Assembly (NCBI GenBank): GCA_964425645.1
Contig: CAYRNC010000011.1
Location: 1-34,389, forward strand
Direction: 5' to 3'
Length of the DNA: 34,389 bases
DNA from: CAYRNC01 sp964425645
Lineage (GTDB): Bacteria; Bacillota; Clostridia; Peptostreptococcales; Anaerovoracaceae
Shown here: piece after piece, positions 25,132-32,406 of the stretch
Layout of the letters: every line of letters begins with the position of its first letter
Numbering within the stretch: the stretch's first letter is position 1
Made by a program: the position numbers and the translations under genes
The notes under the pieces: model-generated
Databases searched by the model: none
What the model saw: only the letters and a program-made list of their open reading frames with translations
Told to the model about the DNA's origin: nothing

Positions 25132-25700
25132 TCATAAAAAGATTTGCTCTTGTCGGAGTAAGTATTCTCATGATTATATCAATTTTTGGCTGTGGCGAAA
25201 AGAATTCTGCAAGCCAAGAATATGCATATACTTTCCCAAAGGAAACGGAATCATCTCCGGGGCTTGCCAATTTTGCATGTCTGGATTTAAACGGAGAAAC
25301 TGTTGATCAAAGTATCTTTGAAAATTATAAGGTAACTATGGTAAATGTGTGGGGTACATTTTGCGGGCCCTGTCTTGAGGAGATGCCGGATCTCGGCCTG
25401 ATAAAAAGCGAGTATGAAGACAAAGACGTTAATGTAATAGGCATTGTTGCGGATTTAAAGCTTCGGGACGGCAGTCTTAACATGGACCAACTGCAAAAAG
25501 CAAAGGGAATTGTAAAGGATACACAAGCCGGTTATGTGCATCTTATCCCATCAAAAAATCTTGAAAACGGATTGCTTAACGAGGTTATATATATCCCATA
25601 TACGGTGTTTGTTGATAGGGAAGGTCAGATTATCGGCAAAGAAATTGTTGGAAGCAGGAGTAAAGAAAAATGGATAGCAATCATCGAGGAATTACTTTAA
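25119..25700 (+). CDS. TlpA/ResA-like thiol-disulfide oxidoreductase lipoprotein
   Basis: 193-aa protein with a lipoprotein signal peptide ending in ISIFGC (lipobox Cys25), so it should be tethered outside the cytoplasmic membrane. The redoxin domain has the active site WGTFCGPCLEEMPDL (CxxC, residues about 80-83) and a later IPYTVFVDREGQI block with the cis-Pro region. Characterised relatives reduce disulfides in apocytochromes or spore-coat and wall-associated proteins. AAAGGGG precedes the ATG. It overlaps mtaB by 13 bases and the next gene by 31 bases, forming a cassette with the CXXC membrane protein and the 4Fe-4S protein. Confidence 0.9.
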   Translation: MYHVIIKRFALVGVSILMIISIFGCGEKNSASQEYAYTFPKETESSPGLANFACLDLNGETVDQSIFENYKVTMVNVWGTFCGPCLEEMPDLGLIKSEYEDKDVNVIGIVADLKLRDGSLNMDQLQKAKGIVKDTQAGYVHLIPSKNLENGLLNEVIYIPYTVFVDREGQIIGKEIVGSRSKEKWIAIIEELL

Positions 25701-25822
25701 TTGCATTATTTTTTCTGATGGCAGGTACGGTTATGGCGGCAATCGGGATCGTCAGAGGAGAGATGTTTGCCGTATTTACAAAGGCTGCTCGCATTTGTTT
25801 GGAGTGTATCGGTATTGGGTAA
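25670..25822 (+). CDS. 50-aa CXXC membrane protein (CD1871A-like)
   Basis: Short ORF encoding one hydrophobic helix (residues about 8-28), a short linker, and the C-terminal sequence ARICLECIGIG with a CXXC pair at residues 43-46. The layout (one helix, conserved CLECIGIG ending) matches small clostridial proteins annotated as CD1871A family CXXC motif-containing proteins, whose function is not established as far as I know. AGGAG at 25656-25660 is 9 bases before the ATG. It overlaps the TlpA-like gene by 31 bases and the 4Fe-4S gene by 8 bases, so all three are probably coupled. Inferred role: thiol or metal relay between its neighbours. Confidence 0.85.
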   Translation: MDSNHRGITLIALFFLMAGTVMAAIGIVRGEMFAVFTKAARICLECIGIG

Positions 25823-26678
25823 GAGAATTCGATCAGGAGCCAGCAGGTTTCGATTGCCTGTGCAGCTGGTTTTTGCATTTGTTACAAACAGCTACATAGT
25901 AGGTTATCTAAACGGAAGAATCTATACAGGTGCGTCAAAGGCCGTGTGCGTACCGGGACTATCATGCTATTCATGTCCGGGAGCCCTCGGTGCATGTCCT
26001 TTAGGTTCCTTTCAGGCTATGTTGGGGGCTCGGGATTTTCGTTTCCCTTTTTATATTACCGGTTTATTGACAGTAATCGGAATTTTATTCGGTCGGTTTG
26101 TTTGCGGATGGTTATGCCCTTTTGGATTAGTTCAGGATCTTCTTTACAAGCTGCCCTTTGCAAAAAAGATTATAAGGCTTCCCGGAGATAAGATTTTAAG
26201 ATTTGTTAAATATGGGATATTGATCGGTTTTGTAATATTATTTCCACTTTTCGTTGTAGATATCGCAGGGCAGGGTCAGGCAGGTTTCTGTAAGTGGATA
26301 TGTCCGTCCGGAACATTTATGGCTGGCTGGCCGCTTTACCTTACAAGTGAACTTATACGCGATGCAACCGGACTGCTATTTGCTTGGAAGAGCCTGATTT
26401 TAGCTGTGTTGTTGATCCTTTCTATTTTTGTGTTTAGACCTTTTTGCAGTTATTTATGTCCTTTGGGGGCTTTTTACGGTTTATTTAATCCTATAGCCTT
26501 TTATCGCATGCAGATAGACGAAAAGCTATGCATTAAATGCGGTACTTGTAAATCTGTTTGTAAGTTTTCCATCCCTGTATATGATGTTCCAAACAGTAAA
26601 GAATGCATAAGATGCGGCGAATGCGTAAAGGCCTGTCCTGTCGGGGCAATTGAAAAAAAGATTGCATGGACACGGTAA
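25815..26678 (+). CDS. Polytopic 4Fe-4S membrane protein (NapH/YccM-like)
   Basis: 287-aa membrane protein with about five hydrophobic segments. Cysteine motifs include CYSCPGALGACPLGS, CGWLCPFG, CKWICPSG and CSYLCPLGA at membrane boundaries. Two C-terminal ferredoxin motifs follow: CIKCGTCKSVC, with K instead of the usual Pro after the fourth Cys, and CIRCGECVKACPVG. NapH-type relatives pass electrons between the membrane or cytoplasm and redox partners. The TTG at 25815, 10 bases after GGAG, is the likely start, overlapping the CXXC gene stop. The last 96 codons lie in the left copy of the IS target duplication, so this copy is intact. Confidence 0.88.
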   Translation: MGKRIRSGASRFRLPVQLVFAFVTNSYIVGYLNGRIYTGASKAVCVPGLSCYSCPGALGACPLGSFQAMLGARDFRFPFYITGLLTVIGILFGRFVCGWLCPFGLVQDLLYKLPFAKKIIRLPGDKILRFVKYGILIGFVILFPLFVVDIAGQGQAGFCKWICPSGTFMAGWPLYLTSELIRDATGLLFAWKSLILAVLLILSIFVFRPFCSYLCPLGAFYGLFNPIAFYRMQIDEKLCIKCGTCKSVCKFSIPVYDVPNSKECIRCGECVKACPVGAIEKKIAWTR

Positions 26679-26683
26679 AGCAT
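26391..26683 (+). repeat. Left copy of the long direct repeat flanking the IS
   Basis: Identical, by reading both stretches, to 28686-28978. It covers the 3' part of the 4Fe-4S gene including the stop codon. The identity also extends one base left (G at 26390 and 28685), so the boundary is uncertain by one base. Interpreted as a target site duplication of about 293 bp. Confidence 0.93.
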
Positions 26684-26711
26684 CTTGACTTTTACAGCAT
26701 AAAACAAAAAT

Positions 26712-26751
26712 AAGGCCCCAACCCAAGCAAATAGAAGGGAAGTGGCCTTTT
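26712..26751. terminator. Terminator-like hairpin at the left IS end
   Basis: AAGGCC (26712-26717) pairs with GGCCTT (26744-26749), followed on the plus strand by TT and, on the minus strand, by a T-rich stretch (TATTTTTGTTTT). The loop is long (26 bases). It would end transposase transcription on the minus strand and may limit read-in from the 4Fe-4S gene. Confidence 0.45.
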
Positions 26752-26782
26752 GTCTTTATGAAAAATATGTATCAGAACGGTC

Positions 26783-28522
26783 TCATTTTTTCACATCACC
26801 AATAATTTTTTTTATATCTGCTAAACGCAGGCGTTTTTTTGTGAAATCAATTCCAAATAAGTCCCCTAATTCATCTGTGACTTCATTCCTATGTCCAAAT
26901 AGATAAATGTTTTCATGCTCATTCATGCATGTAATTTGCCTAAGGTTTTCAATAATCGTTTCTGCCGAATGCTTCTTTCCGGTTTTTTTCTGTATGAGTC
27001 TAAGTAAGGTTAAGGCAATGAAACATGTAAGAAAGTGTGCATTGATATGTTCGTAATCGCTTACATGAACGGGTCGAGCTTCAAGGTCACTTTTAGTGAT
27101 TTTAAATGTCTCCTCGATTTCCCATAAACCGCGATAGATGTCGATGATTTGCCGATCAGAGAGTTTAAGCTCACTTGTAACGATGGAATAATATCCATCA
27201 TATTTTTCTTCCTCCTTGATTCTGTCATAGTTGACAGAAAGGCTCTTTTCGATAATTTCACCAGTTTGTTTATCATATTCAAGGTTGTTGATATATGCAG
27301 CGGCACCATATGAGGTTGCTTTGTTGTATTTCTTTGGGTCATCCACAAGGGATTCTGCCTTAGCAATGACTTCGGCACGCTCAGCCCTGGCCTTCAAAAG
27401 ATATTTCCTTGACCAGAAAACGACCTGTTTTTCATAAACATATTTCGTCTTCTGTTTCCTGCCGCTTTCCATAGTTACGTTAATTTCTCTGCGGATTATT
27501 CTGCTTTTAACCATGAAGTCGGTGTCGTCACTTATCGGATTGCCTGTGCTATCAACATAATCAGAAGGATCTAGTACATATTCTTTAAACGAATTCGCAC
27601 CACCACGAACAGAAAAGCTAAAGACATACCCATTGGCTGGCTTTTCCGGGACATTACCTGTCAGGTAGTAAATATTATCACCGGTGATAATCCCCATGTC
27701 TGCCACAACAATAACGCGACCGGTGTTGTAGTTCTTTCTGACTTCACCTATAACACTGCGGAAAGTTTCCTTATCAAGCCTGTTGCCGGGGAAAAGCTCA
27801 TAATGGATAGGAATGCCATCCCTATCCATGGCCAGACCCATCTGAATTATGGGTTTCTTTCGATTTTGCTTGGCTTTACCATATCTTCTGATTTCATCTT
27901 GCTTGATGATTTCAAAATAGTAATTTGTCACATCATAATAGACTATACTGGTGTCTGTTCCATATTTCTTTCGTATTTGATCATACAGGAACTGCTGTAG
28001 GTCATCAGCAACTTTATTGAAATGGGTAAGTGCACGATATACATCGGCAAGCTCGAAATCAAAGCGCTCAAAAAATCTTTCTTTATGATCAAACGCTTTT
28101 TTCTTTGAGCCGGGATATAGCAGTCGCGACACAACAAGAAGTATCATAATGGAGTTTGTATTGAATTTAAAGGATTCTCCGGCCATTTTAGCCTTGAGAA
28201 ATTTGTGCAGGCCAAGTTCATGATATACTTTCAGTGGCACGGCATAACCCAAATTCTTGGTTCCTTCTGCCGTTTCCGGCAGACATTCATCCATCTTAAT
28301 CCTAATGGAGACTTTCTTACGTGCATTTTCATCATCAGTCATTTTTCGGGCGACATCTTTGAAATGGGCAATTGGATCAGGGAACTCCTTTTCTAGCTCA
28401 TCAAGATATCCAAGGGAAAGGACGGTGCGGGAAGTTCCCTTCCCGGTAGACTTATCTCTGTATCGTTTTTCAATGGAAAGATATGTTCTGCCATTTTTTC
28501 TCTTTGATACATTAAGGTTCAT
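26783..28522 (-). CDS. IS1634/IS4-superfamily DDE transposase
   Basis: 579-aa transposase. Candidate catalytic residues are D197 (YYDVTNYYFE), D275 (VVADMGIITGDN) and E470 in YRGLWEIEETFKITK. The last motif is the IS4-superfamily Y(2)R(3)E(6)K signature, with Leu in place of Arg. The long insertion between the second Asp and Glu is typical of the superfamily. An in-frame ATG at 28591 would add 23 residues, but AAAAGGAG nine bases upstream of 28522 fixes the start at MNLNVSKRKNG. The gene is full length with no frameshift, so the element could be active. A TATAAT lies upstream on the same strand. Confidence 0.92.
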   Translation of the reverse strand: MNLNVSKRKNGRTYLSIEKRYRDKSTGKGTSRTVLSLGYLDELEKEFPDPIAHFKDVARKMTDDENARKKVSIRIKMDECLPETAEGTKNLGYAVPLKVYHELGLHKFLKAKMAGESFKFNTNSIMILLVVSRLLYPGSKKKAFDHKERFFERFDFELADVYRALTHFNKVADDLQQFLYDQIRKKYGTDTSIVYYDVTNYYFEIIKQDEIRRYGKAKQNRKKPIIQMGLAMDRDGIPIHYELFPGNRLDKETFRSVIGEVRKNYNTGRVIVVADMGIITGDNIYYLTGNVPEKPANGYVFSFSVRGGANSFKEYVLDPSDYVDSTGNPISDDTDFMVKSRIIRREINVTMESGRKQKTKYVYEKQVVFWSRKYLLKARAERAEVIAKAESLVDDPKKYNKATSYGAAAYINNLEYDKQTGEIIEKSLSVNYDRIKEEEKYDGYYSIVTSELKLSDRQIIDIYRGLWEIEETFKITKSDLEARPVHVSDYEHINAHFLTCFIALTLLRLIQKKTGKKHSAETIIENLRQITCMNEHENIYLFGHRNEVTDELGDLFGIDFTKKRLRLADIKKIIGDVKK

Positions 28523-28615
28523 AGCATGAATCTCCTTTTCATATGAATATTTTTCATATATTATATCATATTCATATACGTTCGTATACACAAATATTAT
28601 GAAATTGCAAAAGAA

Positions 28616-28635
28616 AAAAGCCAGTTTAGGCTTTT
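28616..28635. terminator. Hairpin terminator at the right IS end, upstream of the transposase
   Basis: AAAAGCC (28616-28622) and GGCTTTT (28629-28635) form a perfect 7-bp stem with a 6-base loop. It is followed by a T tract on the minus strand (TTTTTTC) and by TATTTC on the plus strand. On the minus strand it stands between flanking DNA and the transposase, so it should block read-through expression of the transposase. Confidence 0.6.
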
Positions 28636-28685
28636 ATTTCAATGGGTTTGAGTTTGACGATTCAATTATGGTTGTAAAACTCCCG

Positions 28686-28973
28686 AGCCTGATTTTAGCT
28701 GTGTTGTTGATCCTTTCTATTTTTGTGTTTAGACCTTTTTGCAGTTATTTATGTCCTTTGGGGGCTTTTTACGGTTTATTTAATCCTATAGCCTTTTATC
28801 GCATGCAGATAGACGAAAAGCTATGCATTAAATGCGGTACTTGTAAATCTGTTTGTAAGTTTTCCATCCCTGTATATGATGTTCCAAACAGTAAAGAATG
28901 CATAAGATGCGGCGAATGCGTAAAGGCCTGTCCTGTCGGGGCAATTGAAAAAAAGATTGCATGGACACGGTAA
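28686..28973 (+). pseudogene. Truncated second copy of the 4Fe-4S gene 3' end
   Basis: The right target duplication keeps the last 95 codons of the 4Fe-4S protein: the final membrane segment (LILAVLLILSIFVF), CSYLCPLGA and both ferredoxin motifs, with the stop at 28971-28973. It has lost the N-terminal two thirds. Reading in frame into the IS right end gives ATG codons at 28599 and 28668, so a chimeric protein of about 124 or 101 aa is formally possible, but neither has a ribosome binding site. It is most likely a silent remnant. Confidence 0.85.
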
Positions 28974-28978
28974 AGCAT
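28686..28978 (+). repeat. Right copy of the long direct repeat flanking the IS
   Basis: Same sequence as 26391-26683, offset by 2,295 bases, with no mismatch seen. The perfect identity suggests a recent insertion or ongoing homogenisation by recombination. Confidence 0.93.
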
Positions 28979-29019
28979 GTATTATAAAAGATACATCGGT
29001 AAAAATTTGGAGGATGTAA

Positions 29020-29361
29020 ATGGAAGACTGTATATTTTGCAAGATCGTAAACAGGGAGATCCCGGCAAGAATTGTATATGAAGATGATGTGATTCTTGTT
29101 TTTCATGATTTGGAACCCCAAGCACCCGTTCATGTTCTTATTATACCAAAGACCCATATCGATTCCCTTGACCGAGTCGCATTGGATAATATGGAAGAGC
29201 TCGGATGGCTCCATACAAAAGTAAAGGACATTGCTAAGATGCTCGATTTAGATAATGGATACAGGCTGGTATGTAATTGCGGTGAGGATGGAATGCAAAC
29301 GGTAAATCATTTGCACTTTCATCTGCTCGGAAGGCGAAAAATGCTATGGCCTCCGGGCTGA
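29020..29361 (+). CDS. HIT-family nucleotide-binding protein
   Basis: 113-aa histidine-triad protein (HINT branch). It begins CIFCKIVNREIPARIVYEDD, with a CxxC zinc site, includes HVLIIPKTHI, and ends with the triad VNHLHFHLLGRR (H-x-H-x-H), where the middle His is the nucleophile in characterised nucleoside phosphoramidases. Length is standard. GGAGG lies 8 bases before the ATG. In related genomes a HIT gene commonly precedes rpsU. Before the IS inserted, it would have followed the 4Fe-4S gene by about 40 bases. Confidence 0.94.
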   Translation: MEDCIFCKIVNREIPARIVYEDDVILVFHDLEPQAPVHVLIIPKTHIDSLDRVALDNMEELGWLHTKVKDIAKMLDLDNGYRLVCNCGEDGMQTVNHLHFHLLGRRKMLWPPG

Positions 29362-29378
29362 GAACCTGTAATTAGTGC

Positions 29379-29407
29379 TTGAATGCCTGTGTTTTAGTGT
29401 GTATAAT
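29379..29407 (+). promoter_or_regulatory. Sigma-A promoter of rpsU
   Basis: A -35 box TTGAAT (29379-29384), a 17-base spacer and a perfect -10 box TATAAT (29402-29407). The predicted transcript starts near 29414, about 68 bases before rpsU. Confidence 0.72.
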
Positions 29408-29481
29408 TGTTATGTTACAGACTGTGCCGTTTAAGTGACAACGCAGCATAAATCCTTGAATATGGAGGGGGTGAAAAAAAT

Positions 29482-29661
29482 ATGGCACAAGTAGTAGTTC
29501 GTGAAGGCGAAAATCTGGAAAGCGCTCTTAAAAGATTTAAGCGATCCTGTGCGAGGGACGGAGTTATGTCTGAGCTCAGGAAAAGGGAACATTATGAAAA
29601 ACCCAGCGTAAGAAGAAAAAAGAAATCAGAAGCTGCCAGAAAAAAGGCAAAAAAATATTAG
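29482..29661 (+). CDS. rpsU: 30S ribosomal protein S21
   Basis: 59-aa basic protein of the small subunit. It begins AQVVVREGENLESALKRFKR and has the CARDGVMSELRKREHYEKPS block and a Lys/Arg-rich tail, all diagnostic of S21. GGAGGGGG lies upstream of the ATG. It has its own promoter and a strong terminator downstream. The usual yqeY neighbour is absent after it. Confidence 0.97.
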   Translation: MAQVVVREGENLESALKRFKRSCARDGVMSELRKREHYEKPSVRRKKKSEAARKKAKKY

Positions 29662-29724
29662 AATTAACCCCCTTGACAATTAGGATAAACGGCCCTAGTA
29701 AGTCTGTAAGCTGCAAGTTCATGG

Positions 29725-29753
29725 ATAACCCGGATTTTTCCGGGTTATTTTTT
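29725..29753 (+). terminator. Strong intrinsic terminator after rpsU
   Basis: ATAACCCGGA (29725-29734) pairs perfectly with TCCGGGTTAT (29739-29748) around a TTTT loop, followed by a run of six Ts. It lies 63 bases beyond the rpsU stop. Confidence 0.9.
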
Positions 29754-29888
29754 CTCGGGCTATGTTATTAATCTTCAATGCAAACGTGTCTTGATTTTTT
29801 TAGAAAAACAAGTGAACATACTCCATAAGAATGAATATTCCTTTTTTACTTATAGCCGGCGTTTAATGCAGATACTATGCAGACAGCC

Positions 29889-29915
29889 GATATCTTCTGG
29901 TCTTTTTCATAGCTT
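29889..29915 (+). promoter_or_regulatory. Candidate sigma-E (mother-cell) promoter of yqfC-yqfD
   Basis: GATATC (29889-29894) and CATAGCTT (29908-29915) are 13 bases apart and resemble the sigma-E pattern ATATT / CATACANT. yqfC and yqfD are mother-cell genes in Bacillus, which supports the idea, but the match is partial. The rest of 29755-29952 shows no gene. Confidence 0.33.
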
Positions 29916-29952
29916 TTGATAATAAATTTTTAGAAAGAGACTGGAGGGGCCT

Positions 29953-30210
29953 ATGTTCATCAACGATGAGCTGATTTTTGATTTCAGCATTAATATGCCA
30001 AGAATACTCGTTGGCGGGAATACGGGAATCATAGACCATGTGAAGCAGATTCTCATAATTAGCAAAAACAATGTGGTTGTCAGTTGCGGCAATCGCTATA
30101 TCTCAATAACAGGGCGGGATTTGTTTGTAAGGGAACTCTCTGAGGAAAGAATGCTCGTTTCAGGAGGGCTTGAACGAATCGAATTCTATGGAAATAAGGA
30201 ACGGAAATAA
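29953..30210 (+). CDS. yqfC: Sporulation protein YqfC (YabP/YqfC family)
   Basis: 85-aa protein made of repeated short beta segments, with family blocks MPRILVGGNTGIIDHVK and SGGLERIEF. GGAGGGG precedes the ATG. YqfC is made in the mother cell under sigma-E in Bacillus; its biochemical role is not known. It is paired with yqfD, whose start follows the yqfC stop by one base. Confidence 0.93.
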   Translation: MFINDELIFDFSINMPRILVGGNTGIIDHVKQILIISKNNVVVSCGNRYISITGRDLFVRELSEERMLVSGGLERIEFYGNKERK

Positions 30211-30211
30211 T

Positions 30212-31402
30212 ATGCATTATAAAACTGTAAAAGTGGAAGGTTTTGATCTCCAAAAGTTTTTAACTCAATGCATTAAAGAGAATATTTCCATCTACCATAT
30301 TCAACAAAAAGGCAGTATGGAGATTATATTACAGGTGTCGGCATCTGATTGGACGAATTTTCTTAGAACGGCAGGAAATCGATATCGGATTACTGTACTA
30401 TCCGAAAATGGAATTGCACCGTTATTAAAGCGTGTTTTTAGTAAAAAAAGCATGGTAGTCGGTATAATCTTTTTTATCTTTCTTGTCTATTGGCAAAGTT
30501 GTTTTATTTCGGAAATAAGGATATACGGGTATGAAAGTCTGAGTGAAAGAGAAATAAGGGAAAGTCTTGCTGCTGCAGGACTCTACGAGGGATGCAGTAA
30601 AAAATTGGACCCTGATGGTGTAGAGATCCAGATGTTTCGATCCCATCCTGAACTTTGCTTTATAGGAATCAAATATATAGGTAATTTAGCAGAGGTAAAC
30701 CTGGTAGAGGGTTCATTTTTAGATCCAGATATGGACAATGTTGATATACCACGCAATATCGTAGCAAAAAAGGATGGATATGTCGAAAAAATTATAGCAA
30801 GACAAGGAAGCAAAGAAGCGGAGGAGGGCCAGTTCGTTCGCAAAGGTGATATCCTGATTTCGGGATTAATGCCTATCGAAGACAAAACGTATAAAAGAGA
30901 TCCTGAGGGTACCGGATCTCTGTTTCGCTATGTTCATGCAGAGGGGGAAGTTTATGCAAAGATTATTTATCGATTTATCGCCTATCAGCAGAAGCATGAA
31001 ATTATCAAAAAGTTGAGCGGCCGCAGCATGCCCGGTATTGCGTTTACTATAGGGGGGTTTTCTTTAGATACAACGGATATTATTAGTCCTTACGATACAG
31101 CAATCTGCGAGCAGAAAGTGTTGATCAATCAGATCAGGCCTATACCGATCCGTCTTTGCATAAATCGTCAAAATGAAGTAAGTCTTGTTAAAAAAGAACG
31201 AGACGAAAAAGATATTGAGCGTCTTGCCAATCAACAGGCCAGAGCCGCTATACGCGAAAACATACCGGAATTTATTGAAATTATAAATAAAAGTTTGAAG
31301 TTTTATCCGGAAGAAAATATAATAAAAATAGTGATTATGGTTGAAACTTTAGAAGAAATAGGTACAGCAGGGGCTTTTGAAATCCCGAAGGAGGGCATAT
31401 AG
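30212..31402 (+). CDS. yqfD: Sporulation protein YqfD
   Basis: 396-aa membrane protein of the YqfD family. An N-terminal domain precedes one transmembrane segment (VVGIIFFIFLVYWQ, residues about 88-102) and a large, probably extracytoplasmic domain starting at SCFISEIRIYGYESLSEREI, similar in arrangement to a FtsQ/POTRA-like fold. VVAKKDGYVEKIIARQG and EGQFVRKGDILISG are lipoyl-like beta segments typical of the family. An upstream in-frame start at 30170 lies inside yqfC; the ATG at 30212 is preferred. Known family members are required for normal sporulation. Continues into phoH. Confidence 0.92.
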   Translation: MHYKTVKVEGFDLQKFLTQCIKENISIYHIQQKGSMEIILQVSASDWTNFLRTAGNRYRITVLSENGIAPLLKRVFSKKSMVVGIIFFIFLVYWQSCFISEIRIYGYESLSEREIRESLAAAGLYEGCSKKLDPDGVEIQMFRSHPELCFIGIKYIGNLAEVNLVEGSFLDPDMDNVDIPRNIVAKKDGYVEKIIARQGSKEAEEGQFVRKGDILISGLMPIEDKTYKRDPEGTGSLFRYVHAEGEVYAKIIYRFIAYQQKHEIIKKLSGRSMPGIAFTIGGFSLDTTDIISPYDTAICEQKVLINQIRPIPIRLCINRQNEVSLVKKERDEKDIERLANQQARAAIRENIPEFIEIINKSLKFYPEENIIKIVIMVETLEEIGTAGAFEIPKEGI

Positions 31403-31406
31403 CAGA

Positions 31407-32402
31407 TTGGATAATAATAAAACGGAAGATATAAAGATTAAAATCGATCATGAACAAGGAAGCAATGAGCTGTTTGGCAGTCTGGATGTTAATCTAAAAA
31501 TCCTAAAGGAAAATTTCGCTGTAGAAATAATTCAACGCAAGGATGAATTGATTTTGCAGGGTAAAGAGGCAGCTTTAGCCGAAGAGGTCATAAAAGAGCT
31601 GTTAGACATTATAAATAACGGGGACAAATTAGATCAGCATAAGGTTAATTACGTAATAAGCTTAAAACAAAGGGGTCTTTCCTATAAAGATAACAGCTGC
31701 GTTAACGGTGTAATATGCTTTACTCACCGGGGCAAACCGGTTAAGGCAAAAACTATAGGTCAAAGCATTTATGTAGAATGTATTAAAAAAAGCGACATAG
31801 TTTTTGGCATAGGTCCGGCCGGTACCGGAAAAACATATGTGGCAGTAGCTATGGCTATCAGCGCATTAAAGAATAAAGAGGTGGGAAAAATTATCTTGGC
31901 AAGACCCGCTGTAGAGGCGGGAGAAAGATTGGGATTTCTGCCGGGAGATCTTCAGGAAAAGGTTGATCCTTATCTTCGCCCGCTTTACGATGCACTTTAT
32001 GATATACTGGGTCGAGACAGTGCCTTAAAACTTAAAGATAGAGAGATCATAGAAATAATCCCTTTAGCCTATATGCGAGGCAGAACTCTTGATAATTCTT
32101 TTATTATTTTGGATGAGGCACAAAATACCACCATAGAGCAGATGAAGATGTTTCTTACAAGATTGGGCTTTGGATCAAGGGCTGTAGTAACAGGCGATAT
32201 AACGCAGATAGATTTGCCCAAGGGTAAGAAATCGGGATTGATTGATGCATATGAGGTGCTCGCCGAAGTAGGGGGGCTTGGATTCTGCTTTATGAAAGAT
32301 ACGGATGTAGTCAGGCATCCTCTCGTTCGGCGTATTATAAATGCATATGATCAGTTTGAATTAAAAAAGCCTATGGCTACGGAACAGGAAGGGAACGGGT
32401 AA
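31407..32402 (+). CDS. phoH: PhoH-family ATPase
   Basis: 331-aa cytosolic P-loop ATPase of the PhoH/PhoL type. Walker A is FGIGPAGTGKTYVAVAMA and Walker B SFIILDEAQN. The TGDITQIDLP block and the DVVRHPLVRRII C-terminus are characteristic, and an N-terminal KH-like region precedes them. Despite its name, its substrate is uncertain; a link to RNA processing with YbeY is often proposed. No ATG is present near the start: AAGGAGGG at 31388-31395 is 11 bases before TTG 31407, which is chosen over the TTG at 31377 inside yqfD. ybeY follows after 4 bases. Confidence 0.93.
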   Translation: MDNNKTEDIKIKIDHEQGSNELFGSLDVNLKILKENFAVEIIQRKDELILQGKEAALAEEVIKELLDIINNGDKLDQHKVNYVISLKQRGLSYKDNSCVNGVICFTHRGKPVKAKTIGQSIYVECIKKSDIVFGIGPAGTGKTYVAVAMAISALKNKEVGKIILARPAVEAGERLGFLPGDLQEKVDPYLRPLYDALYDILGRDSALKLKDREIIEIIPLAYMRGRTLDNSFIILDEAQNTTIEQMKMFLTRLGFGSRAVVTGDITQIDLPKGKKSGLIDAYEVLAEVGGLGFCFMKDTDVVRHPLVRRIINAYDQFELKKPMATEQEGNG

Positions 32403-32406
32403 GGCA

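Larger units (their letters stand above)
26684..28685 (-). mobile_element. IS1634-type insertion sequence, about 2.0 kb
   Basis: One transposase gene on the minus strand within a 2,002-bp segment bounded by imperfect terminal inverted repeats. The left end reads CTTGACTTTTACAGC and the right end, read inward, CGGGAGTTTTACAAC, with 10 of 15 positions equal including the TTTTACA core. Both ends carry hairpin/terminator structures inside. The flanks are a perfect direct repeat of about 293 bp. Long, variable-length target duplications are a known property of the IS1634 family, and the transposase size fits. Removing the element with one repeat restores a simple junction between the 4Fe-4S gene and the HIT gene. 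Confidence 0.88.

Noticed and set aside
26391..28978. Tandem duplication of a functional 4Fe-4S gene
   Set aside because: The right copy lacks the N-terminal two thirds and begins exactly at the IS end, so a target duplication explains it better.
29673..29708. TTGACA downstream of rpsU as a promoter for a small RNA ending at the rpsU terminator
   Set aside because: The box at the right distance (TAGTAA, 29696-29701) matches the -10 consensus at only three of six positions, and the transcript would be about 45 bases, mostly the terminator itself.
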